Shown here piece by piece: positions 11,901 to 19,966 of a stretch of DNA of 64,000 bases. Origin of the DNA: Calliopum simillimum (lineage: Eukaryota; Arthropoda; Insecta; Diptera; Lauxaniidae); assembly GCA_951812925.1 (NCBI GenBank), contig OX638372.1, positions 9,114,001 through 9,178,000 on the forward strand, read 5' to 3'. The notes beneath the pieces are model-generated. The model was given only the letters and a program-made list of their open reading frames with translations, did not search any database and had not been told where the DNA came from. The position numbers and the translations under genes are program-made. Within the stretch, counting starts at the first letter, position 1. The number at the start of each line of letters is the position of its first letter.

Positions 11901-14900
11901 GTTCCATGCAAATGGTGCAAAAATCACAAACTTCATCAGAGCTAGAACTTCTTTGTTTCTTCTTTGGCGCTTTTTTTGCTGGTGATGCTTTTTTTGCTCC
12001 TGGTACTCTATTTTTTTGTGATTCGTTTCCCTCTTTCTTTTGTGTATTTACTAATCGTTTCTCAGCTGCCTTTTGCAACTCGCTTTGTTGTTCCGGAGTT
12101 GTTGAAATTACGCTTTTCGTGGCTTTCCGACCTCTACTAAATTTCTGTTTTGCTTGGCCGATTTTCAATGAACCGGCTGCGTGAAATAAAATTTCCCACT
12201 TTACCCCATATAAAATTTCCCACTTTACCCCGACACCACATTTTGCAAAGAATATGAGCGTAATCCAAAATTATGACTACACAGAATATTTTAGTGTACT
12301 TACAATCGGTTTCTCTCCAAAAACAGTAAAAATATCGATATTTAAAAATTAAAAAATTAAATTTCAAAATCACTTAAAAACTTTACATAATTCCAAAAAG
12401 CACAAAAATACGTCCGCACAGGTCGCTATACCATAAAGATTTGGTTACAGTCATTACATGTCAGAAGCGCATGAAAGCTATACTTTGCTAGTTTGACCGG
12501 AAAGGGGAATTTTCCACAAAACCCCACTTTACCCCATTTACCCCTACATATTGATTTGTATTTACGAAAAAGTAACCGTTTAAGATATATTTGATAAAAA
12601 CTAACTTTTCGACTTTTTGTGGTTTTTAAGAATATTTCCTAAACGGTTACATTTTCGTTAATGCAAATCAATACTATTTGCAAAGCCTGTGATTCTTTAT
12701 AAAAGAGATTTCAATGCTCTTCCAAAGCTTCCTAAATGAAAAGTAATTGAAATCACACAGATTTTGAAACAGGCCTGTTTGTGTAAATATAATATCGATG
12801 AGTATGTACTTAAGTAAAACATCAAATTTTCAGCGTAATTGCTGATTTCTGAAAAAAAGTGAACCAACTTCGCTATTCTGGCACCATATTCGGATTCAGC
12901 GACCCCGAAAACAGAAAGTTCAGGTGGTCTGATCTTTCGCGCAGGGTACTTTTTTTTTGTGGGCCTGTGTAATTAATAGTGTGTTTCCACCGGAGATTTA
13001 TGAGGTGATTTATGACTTTTATTATTTTTAATGACAAACATGTTGATTTGTTGTGAGTTTGATCAAAATGAGTGAAGAAAAAGAAGTACGTCTTAAAATT
13101 ATAAAAAATTTTCAAAAAAATTCAAATTGGTCTTACAAAAAATTGGCCAAAGGATTGAAGGTCTGCCATCAAACTGTTTCTAATGTTATTAAACAGTTTC
13201 AGGAAAATTTGACCATCGATAGGAAACCTGGTTCAGGAAGAAAACAAAGACCACATGATATTGGGAAAGCCAAGAAAACTTAAAGCATATTGAAAAGATC
13301 TCCAAACACATCTGCTAGAAAAGCTTCCCGGTTAGCCCAGTGGTGCGAAAAGTTAAAGCCAATGCAGGTCTGAAAACATACAAAGTCCAAAAAGTTTCAG
13401 ACAGGAATGCTGCGAAAAATTTAGACGCCAAAAGTAGGGCTCGGAAATTAAAATCGAATTTTATACAAAAAATATTCATGTTGTATAATGGACGACGAAA
13501 CGTGTGTACTGGCAGATTTTACGCAGCTTCCGGGTCAAAATTTTTATGTTGCTGATGCTCGAAGAAATGTCGAAAAACAATTTAGAATCCAAAAGCATAC
13601 AAAATTTCCTAAAAAATTCCTGGTATGGTAAGCTATATGCAGTTGCGGCAAAAGAAGCAAGTCATTTGTTACAGTGGGCTCCAGCGTTTCTGTAACGTAT
13701 CGATACTTTTCTTAAACGATTTAATGCTTTTTCCAGTGAGCATTTTTTTTAGGTCTACAGTAGGTAAAAATCGCTGGAAGACAAATCTATAGAATAGAGT
13801 GGGTGGGAAAGCAATGCAAAACGGAATTCATTCATTTTAATCATCGTTTTCATCGACTTTTGACACATTGCACTGTCTTGGAAAACAGAAAACGCGCCAC
13901 CCATTTTGAAAATAACTTTCGCATGGTCAAATTTTCATGTAAACTACATTCACGCAATTTCAATTTAAGATCTTTTAAAACTATTTTCTTGTTTTTTTTT
14001 TAAGTTTTACGGAACAACTGCCAATTTTGGGCGAACAGAGTGTTTAGCATTGTTAGTGCTTGTATTTAATCCAGCATGCCGGTCAATAATGGTCGAGTTT
14101 CTTCCTTATCAAACCAAATTTTTGTTTTAAAAGTGTTTTTTCCCATCAAAAAGCACTGATTTATCAACACATGAAATTCTTTTTTTCCATTCTTTTCAAA
14201 ATAACAAAAGTTGTTTCACTGAAACCACTGTAACTTTAAAAAAAAAAAAACGTCGGATAATTATCAATTTCTTACAGCATTCTTTTGAAAGTTAGTAGTT
14301 ACAAAAAAAAAAAAACAATATTAGTTTTGTATTTTCCGCATTTGTGTATCAGGCTACGGACTTATCAACCGATGTGTTAGCTTCTTACAATCGATGATAC
14401 TCGGCCTTATATGCTGCGGTGACTTTGGCGACTGTATGCCAACCCTTATTCTAATTCTAATATCGTTTTTGTGAAATTTGCGTACTACAACGTCGATGAT
14501 TGAGCATTTTATGCCATGCTAAGATGTTACTTATTCGTGTAATACAGGTCGTATGAGTGATATTTAATTTAATTGATTATCTTTTTTCATTTGAAACTAC
14601 AGTTTTTCATTTGTAACTACATAAAATAAATAAATCAACTCATCTATCTTTAGTGTTTGTTCACACCTATGATGAAATAGCATTTCTTTTTGGTTACAAA
14701 CTCAACTTCATTACATCATATGAGGGAGGTATGTATGCATGAGCGACAAACACACGCCGCTGGGTGATAAAAGTAAAATATTCGCTGAAGAAGCCTCAGT
14801 TGATATTTGAAAACGAAAACCAGTCTGGCAAGCAGGCAGAAAATCAAATGGTACATTCGTTATTCAAGTTTAATGAGGAAAATTTTGTGATTGCTGCTTT

Positions 14901-16437
14901 TTGTTGCAAAAAGAAAAAAAGAAGAAGTAAACTAATAAAAAAGCTTGCAACTTTGAAAATTAACATGAAATTATGTTTCCGTCACTTTAATGGGCTTGCC
15001 AAATATATAACCTATTAATCCTATAACTATGAGTTGTAAAAATTTAACAATTTTTATATGAAAAGGTCATCAATACCTCAAATGTCTAACAAAAACCCCC
15101 GCTTTTTATTTTATTTCAGTGGAGTCAATTTGTTTTATCCCAAGCTAAATGTACAGGTGAACATTTTCCATTTCTCTCTCCCCAAAGTAGATACATAAGT
15201 GTTGACAATGAAATTATACAGAGAATGTTGCGGAACTAGCTTTTGATGACACTTTTTCGTAATTTCTTTTTTTTTTGTCTCTGTTCGACCATAAATAGGA
15301 AGTCATTTGCACATGCGCTGTTCACACTTTATAGACAAATAAATATTTTCACTTTTTTGTACATACATACAGGGTGTAAATGTTGATGTTACGAAGCTAC
15401 TGGGAGGTGATAGAGAACGCCTATGAAAACAAAAAAATTATACGTAAGTAGGGGTCTCTAAAACGTTAGGATGACCCAATATTTTTTTTTGGAAAACAAG
15501 TCAGAAAATCAGTTTTCCCTATAATTCCTCAGGAGGCACATTTTAGACCCCCTCCCTAGGTGCAATTTATTGCTAGTCTAGGCCTTCCAGAAGCTTTGTA
15601 ATCTTAACGCTTACATTTATACTTTGATGATATATGAGTACTAAGTTTTTTTTTTCAAAATTTTCAGCTAATTCCCTTGCTGTTGGCGCACCAGAATGTC
15701 CAGAGAAATACGGTGTTCAGGCATATGCACACACAGAGAGCTGTGATCAGTTCTTCCTCTGCACGAATGGTACTCTAACATTAGAGACTTGTGAGAATGG
15801 TTTGTTATTCGATGGCAAAGGTGCTGTCCACAATCACTGCAACTACAATTGGGCTGTAGATTGTAAAGGACGCACATGGGATCGTAAGTTGAGAACAAAA
15901 ATCTTAAAATTTTTAGGTACAATAACAATAATTACACCTTTTCAGCAACTCCAATTTCTACACCCGGTTGCGAATATCAGTTTGGAATATATCCCGTATC
16001 AAAGGAATGCTCTACAACATACATGAAATGCGCATACGGTGAACCACATGAGCAGGACTGTGATGCAGGTTTAGCATATGATGAGCGCATTCATGGCTGC
16101 AACTGGCCAGATCAATTGTTGGAAACTTGCAATCCAGAAGGTAAAGCAGTTTACTTTTAGAATGTGTAATGTAACGTTGATTAACGTTGTTCTTTTTGAC
16201 TATCTAGCTGTTGTTGGTTTTAAGTGTCCTACCAAAGTTGAATCTGACTCACCGGCTGCTAGATTCTGGCCATTCCCAAGATTTGCTGTACAAGGCGATT
16301 GCCATCGTCTAATTACTTGCGTTGAAGGTTATCCACGCCTCATTTCATGCGGTGAAGATAAAGTCTTTGATGAGAACACCTTGACCTGTGAGGATCCCGA
16401 ATATGCTGCATCAAAATGTGGTGGCTTTGGCAAATAA
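2907..16437 (+). CDS. Peritrophin-A: Peritrophin-A: secreted three-domain chitin-binding protein (4 exons)
   Basis: Coding exons are 2907-2958, 15668-15883, 15946-16140 and 16208-16437. All introns are phase 1 with GT-AG ends (GTAAGT at 2959, GTAAGT at 15884, GTAAAG at 16141). The product is 230 aa. Residues 1 to about 22 form a signal peptide (hydrophobic IVLVLALVSY, then ANSLA). Three CBM14/peritrophin-A domains follow, each with six cysteines, starting at PECPEKYG, GCEYQFG and FKCPTK, and the protein ends GGFGK. The family binds chitin in the cuticle, tracheal lining or peritrophic matrix. From memory the sequence is close to Drosophila Peritrophin-A (CG17058), an obstructor-like protein. 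The start is fixed by the signal peptide and an A at -3. Intron 1 is 12,709 bp and full of repeats. The gene is convergent with the BTB-PHR gene. Confidence 0.9.
4119..4277. repeat. Short palindromic element (hairpin about 50-bp arms)
   Basis: The left arm at 4119-4167 contains TTCGATTTCGATTCGAACTA and TCGCGACTTTGCCATCAT. The right arm at 4228-4277 is its reverse complement with few mismatches (ATGATAGCAAAATCTCGATT, then TAGTTCGAATCGAAATCGAA). The loop is about 60 bp. Probably a MITE or foldback fragment; target-site duplication not evident. Confidence 0.6.
4571..4717. repeat. 147-bp MITE-like palindrome
   Basis: Terminal inverted repeats of about 47 bp. The left arm starts AATTTTAACTTTATTTATTG and goes on through AGCTACAGGTC. 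The right arm ends with the complement (GACCTGTAGCTCGATAAATA, then AAGTTAAAATT). Four to five mismatches between arms. No coding sequence. Confidence 0.65.
4921..5898. repeat. Large palindromic element, 978 bp
   Basis: Terminal inverted repeats start AGAGCCAGCGCTTGGCTGAC and continue CCTCCTTA at both ends. Pairing continues along the arms: GTGGGTGTTCTTTCAATAGT against its complement near 5850, and the segment CTTCGTGAGATATCGGGTGC against its complement near 5770. Inner segments (5290-5340 and 5455-5520) form a second nested pair around AAACAAAAGTTAGTA. No ORF with family resemblance; target-site duplication not clear. Confidence 0.7.
8779..10273. mobile_element. 1.5-kb palindromic non-autonomous element with TA duplication
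   Basis: The ends are GTGGAGTGCCTG(G/A)G(G/A)CTTTT in inverted orientation. TA lies directly outside both ends (8777-8778 and 10274-10275), as for Tc1/mariner-type insertion. The arms remain pairable for roughly 650 bp each, for example AGCATAATCATTGGTATAC near 9840 with its complement near 9170, and TCGAAAATATAAATGTCCG with its complement near 9055. The unpaired centre is about 9430-9620. No transposase frame. Confidence 0.75.
10430..10740. repeat. Fragment of the CATGAACGGTAAGTCGGACG palindrome family
   Basis: Contains GATATCTCATGAACGGTAAG, then TCGGACGGAAAAA at about 10463-10497, and the related ATATCTCCTAAACTTTAAGT, then CGTACAAAAA at about 10622-10652. Both match the core in the palindromes at 14-362, 4921-5898 and 31560-31808. 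No coding capacity. Confidence 0.5.
11354..12544. mobile_element. TA-flanked pogo/Tigger-like element remnant, 1.2 kb
   Basis: TA lies at 11352-11353 and 12545-12546. Inverted termini are GGGGTGTGTGGGGTAAAGTG (left) and GGGGTAAATGGGGTAAAGTG (right, reverse complement). The motif GGGGTAAAGTGGGAAA recurs inside, near 11560 (forward) and twice near 12188-12230 (reverse), as subterminal repeats. It contains the C-terminal cysteine-rich ORF at 11743-12168. Size and repeats fit a non-autonomous or internally deleted pogo-like element; superfamily assignment is inference. Confidence 0.6.
11743..12168 (-). pseudogene. C-terminal exon of a pogo/Tigger-like transposase with PHD-like Cys/His finger
   Basis: An open frame of about 141 codons begins without an ATG (the first start-like codon is TTG and the frame runs further upstream without a Met), so this is a last exon or truncated fragment. 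The N-terminal part is basic (FSRGRKATKS, KKASPAKKAPKKKQRSSSSD). The C-terminal part has the zinc-finger-like spacing CDFCTIC, ECNKKDC, FFYCKHCDSDLD. Insect pogo/Tigger-type transposases often end in such a finger; that family link is inference. It sits inside the TA-flanked inverted-repeat element and has no visible N-terminal HTH or DDE core. Confidence 0.45.
12992..13016 (+). repeat. Left terminal repeat of a Tc1-like element
   Basis: GGAGATTTATGAGGTGATTT, then ATGAC, lies just upstream of the Tc1-like transposase fragment. The same motif occurs twice, head to head, at 51394-51446. No matching right end is seen after the transposase fragment. Confidence 0.45.
13068..13739 (+). pseudogene. 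Tc1/mariner-superfamily transposase, frameshifted and 3' truncated
   Basis: The first 71 codons are intact from the ATG at 13068: MSEEKEVRLK, an HTH with VCHQTVSNVIKQFQEN, and a basic RKPGSGRKQR linker. After the stop at 13281 the homology continues in shifting frames: second HTH remnant (LKTYKVQK near 13370), LKSNFIQK, then the catalytic region MDDETCVLADFTQLPGQNFY near 13488, FPKKFLVW near 13610 and CSCGKRS. At least three frameshifts and a stop (TGG to TGA after FLVW) are present. The sequence ends near 13739, before the second and third catalytic residues, so the copy is dead. Confidence 0.7.
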
Positions 16438-16607
16438 ACTTCAACTGTTGTGTAGCTGAATTCGAAATACTCTATTTCTAAAAGTGTAATTCTTTTAAAA
16501 TGCTTCCTCTGTATTGGCTTTTTTTATAGTTTTGTACATATATTTAATTGTAATGCAATTATTTTTTCTTTTTACTTTTTTTGCTGTACATTTCCTAAAG
16601 AAATTTA

Positions 16608-16613
16608 AATAAA
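16608..16613 (+). terminator. Polyadenylation signal of Peritrophin-A
   Basis: AATAAA 171 bp downstream of the Peritrophin-A stop codon, followed by a T-rich stretch. Confidence 0.55.
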
Positions 16614-17553
16614 ATAATTTTTGTTTTTATTTATTGGTTAAAAACTTCCAATTTTATTACAATAATAATAATGGTATTCGCACTAAGAGTTAGGGAGCTG
16701 ATGGTAATTTCGGTATGTGTTTAAATCGTTGTTGTTACTTACATGTTATGTTGTTCCCAGTCTTTTGTGATTAAGAAAAAGTAAGTGGTTATCTGTTATC
16801 GCGCAGATTTTTTGTTGCAATATGTCATATAATCGTATCTGCCATTGCTATATTGCATTTAGGTTACTCCAAATAAAAATAATTTCGAGACGGCAGACGT
16901 CATGAACGAATTTTTTGTGTTTTACACAATTTAGAAAATGCAAAAAAGCTATACCATGTCATTTCGTCGTCATTATTTTTGAGAACGTTTTGTTCCATAG
17001 GGTCTTTAAAATAATAAACACAAGACGGCAGACATTAAGGCCTCTGATTTTCATTAAAAGCCACAAAAAACCATTCTAACGCGCGGATCTGTGGAATTTA
17101 GTAAAATGGATGTTTCTACTTCTCTACTAAAGCTGGAAAGTTGAGTTTTCGTACAGACCCTTCTTTAAACATTTTAAAGGCTTGTTAGAAAACAAAATAT
17201 AATATTGTGTTTCTATGTCAAGATATTCGAGGTCAAAGGACACAAAAAATTGTTTCTTGCAAATATCACCTCTACGCTTACTTTTACAGAAAAATGTCTT
17301 GACAATTTTGAAGCTTCAAATATTTCTTACAAAAAACATTCGGAAGTTCTCTTCATACGACTTATAGTTTAGAATATATACCAATTGCCATACGATGTTA
17401 TCACATAATTTTTTCTGCCAACAGCTCCTTAACTTGATATCATCTACAAAATTTTGCTAAGCCAATATAAATGAAAAATAAATTAAAACATATCAGCATA
17501 CCAACAGAAAACGTTAGCAAAAATTAATTTTAAGTATATAGAGAAAATACTGC
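16614..17553. other. Convergent intergenic region; repeat debris only
   Basis: Lies between the 3' ends of Peritrophin-A and the BTB-PHR gene. It holds a direct repeat of AGACGGCAGAC (near 16892 and 17024) and a degenerate piece resembling the palindrome family (CATACGACTTATAGTTTAG near 17355). No supported gene. Confidence 0.45.
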
Positions 17554-19751
17554 TTATTCCAGTATGCTTCTTGACTGCTCTTGAGGTGTCGAAAAGACAA
17601 TCGCTCTGATGAGTCCGTCACGTACGGACTCACTTGGGGCGCCAACGTTAAACATGAATTTGACGCGATTGCAAACAACATCAGGAACACAAGAGTACAT
17701 TGGATACCATCCAACCTTATTGAAGACAACAAAAACTTTGTAAATTTGATTTCGATATATATAAACTGGGCGATCAAATGAAATTTCCAATAACGAATCA
17801 TAACGCACACGTGAAGTGCAATGCGTATAGGTGAGGCGAGATCCTTGCATGTCCTGTATGTGTGCATAGAGAATTTCCATGTAACGTTCGGAAAATCCAG
17901 CTGAGTTCATTAGCTCTCCACATAACACTTGAGTTGGCACTTGGACGCCTACAATGGATGATAATAAATCAAGATTTAATTACTTTTTTGTAAAAAAATT
18001 AGTTTAAAAATGATCGCATTTAGTATGAAACTAATCATTATACAATAGGACATGATTATTTTATCAAAAACTTATAAAACATTAACAACTGACTGAAGTT
18101 TTGTCAGGACCTTGCCTTACCAGTAATCCATATATTGGTATCCACTTGAAACGTCAGCCCACAATCTGTTACACTCATATTCCGATAATCAAATTGCTGA
18201 TTAACCGTGTGCACACAATAAGATCGGCGTGTATCGTTAGTGGCCAAATCAGTGTCACTACCATTAAAGGAGTTCAAATTAGCGACAGCCAATGGTTGTG
18301 TTGTGGACGTGGATGTTGATGCAACAACTGCAGAATGTTGCACATCAATGGGTGCAAAACAGGATGACGTGACCGTATGTGGCGCAGCAGAATGACGATA
18401 TGATGACATATCTTTTGGCGCACGTGATTCATAATAGTTGCGTGTATTTAGTGATGTGCAAAAACCTTCTGGCATTGGACAGTCATTAATCGATGGACTT
18501 GAAATTTTGATCAAAATTGAGAGCGCTTCATGTTGTTGCAAGAGTTTCGAACGCGCTGGTCCTTCAGCAAACTGTTGCGGAGTGAGCGTAAGAAAACGAA
18601 TTTTCTTAACAGCCTGTCTTATAAGTGCTTCATCCATAATGCGTCTTTGTGCATCCATTATATGATGAATGTTAGCATCGGATCCAGTAGCTTCATTACC
18701 AGATGCATCACTATCAACCACAACAACATCATCCACTACATGTGGTTCAACATCATCGACTGCATAGGCATCTCCATCACCGGAATCATCGTGGGCATGT
18801 ACAATCGCAGAGACGTCCGGTTCCATTTTTATTTCCTCAACAACATCGCATTCTTGCATTGCTTCTACGTCAAGTGGGGATCCGTTATCTAACTTTGGTA
18901 GTTTCGCCTGTGTTGGTGCGGCGCTCTCTGAGAGCATACCACGTTCGGTAGCAAATTTCAGCAGTCCATTAAACAGGTCCAATTCTGAATCAATGTTTAG
19001 TTTATCTTGTTCTAGTATAGCGAGCAAAGTTGTTGTATCAATGTCAGTAAAACTGGAATCGCTTATTACTTCGCGTGTATTGGAGGCGATTATCTAAGGA
19101 AAGGAAATTTTGCCATAAAATCACGAATCACGAAAAGGTCTATTAATTTCTTACCTCCATGCTGCTTTGCATAAGTCGTGGTTCATCAAAAAGCTTTGCG
19201 AATTCATACGCACGACATGCATTTTTGGGACTTAAATCGGACCACAAAAAATGGGTGCATTGTTCAACTACATGTGGAAGTAGATATTTCTTGGCCACAT
19301 AACATAGTTCGCAAGCTTTGTCAAAAGAGCTTATGTTTATTCTATCCGTATAAATGTATTCCAACATTGCTTGAAAAGCATCAGGTTGAACATCTGGGAT
19401 AACAATGGGATATGTTTCATCTGGCATATTGCCATAAAACATACGCTCAAACACTGGTGAAGCCATTGCCAAAATCAGCTTGTGTGATGCGATTAACTTT
19501 GGTTGGTTGGTTCCTACTAAAAATTGACAATCAGACCATTTCTCTGCCTGAAGGATATACTGTCCCCGATCCTTTAATTGGTGACAATTATTTTGCCAGT
19601 CAAGTTCCATTTTAGTGAATACGTTTCGTTCGCCTATGATTTTGTGCGTTTTAACTTTTTCACGAAAATTTTTTGCTAAATTTTCTTCAGTATACAAACA
19701 CAACAAATCACTTGACGTTCTGTTGTCAGGTAGACATATGAGTTGACGCAT
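17554..19751 (-). CDS. BTB-BACK-PHR domain protein (BTBD/CG17068-like), 3 exons
   Basis: Exons are 19751-19155, 19093-18121 and 17948-17554, with introns of 61 and 172 bp and GT-AG ends. The product is 654 aa. The BTB domain lies at about 65-165 (SDCQFLVG, HKLILAMASPVFERMFYG, AMLEYIYTD). BACK begins at about 170 and is interrupted by an acidic low-complexity insert at about 253-345 (VDDVEPHVVDDVVVVDSD). BACK then resumes (IRFLTLTPQQFAEGP), and a PHR domain from about 480 runs to the end (GVQVPTQVL, GWYPMYSCVPD, GLIRAIVFSTP). BTBD1/2/3/6-type proteins act as Cullin-3 adaptors through the BTB; PHR domains bind substrates. The start could instead be Met48 (19610). Tail to tail with Peritrophin-A, which in Drosophila has the neighbouring CG number (CG17058), so CG17068 is likely but inferred. 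Confidence 0.85.
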
Positions 19752-19966
19752 TCAGACGTACCATAAGGTTTTACTAGCGCAATTCAATTTTTTTTTGCAT
19801 TCGATGTAATTTACTTTTGGTAGCTCACACCACACACTGGCCAAAATTCCTAAAATAATGTTGTTATTTTTGCTTATATATATATATATATATATACCTA
19901 TATTTTGCATATTCAACCGCCGTTTTGTATGTGCCCTTTTGTGATACAACAATTAATTCCGACATT
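19752..19966. promoter_or_regulatory. Likely bidirectional promoter region
   Basis: Only 215 bp separate the divergent starts at 19751 (-) and 19967 (+). It contains a (TA)n run at about 19874-19896. Function is inferred from the layout only. Confidence 0.4.

Larger units (their letters stand above)
11221..12775. repeat. Palindromic element (host) split by a TA-flanked insertion
   Basis: The left arm begins GGCCTGTTCCGTAATCCGTG and TTTCAATTACTTTTCATTT. The right arm, 12663-12775, is its reverse complement (CAGGCCTGTTTCAAAATCTG and TGATTTCAATTACTTTTCAT). The arms stop matching at 11353 and resume at 12547. If 11354-12544 and one TA are removed, the left arm continues smoothly into ATTGATTTGTATTTACG, the partner of ATTGATTTGCATTAACG. 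The insert is therefore younger than the palindrome. The same terminus occurs at 31790-31808. Confidence 0.65.
2959..15667 (+). other. Intron 1 of Peritrophin-A (12.7 kb), repeat-laden
   Basis: Bounded by TATG|GTAAGT and TTTTCAG|CTAATT. Apart from the elements listed separately (4119, 4571, 4921, 8779, 10430, 11221, 11354, 12992) it is AT-rich sequence without supported genes. Stretches 2959-4118, 5899-8778 and 13740-15667 hold only poly-A/T tracts, short palindromes and short ORFs without family resemblance. Confidence 0.75.

Noticed and set aside
15370..15480. CAGGGTG near 15371, possible lone mariner-type end
   Set aside because: No partner end or TA-flanked second repeat was found.
18438..18951. 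Plus-strand ORFs with His-rich repeats
   Set aside because: Shadows of the acidic linker of the BTB-PHR gene on the minus strand.
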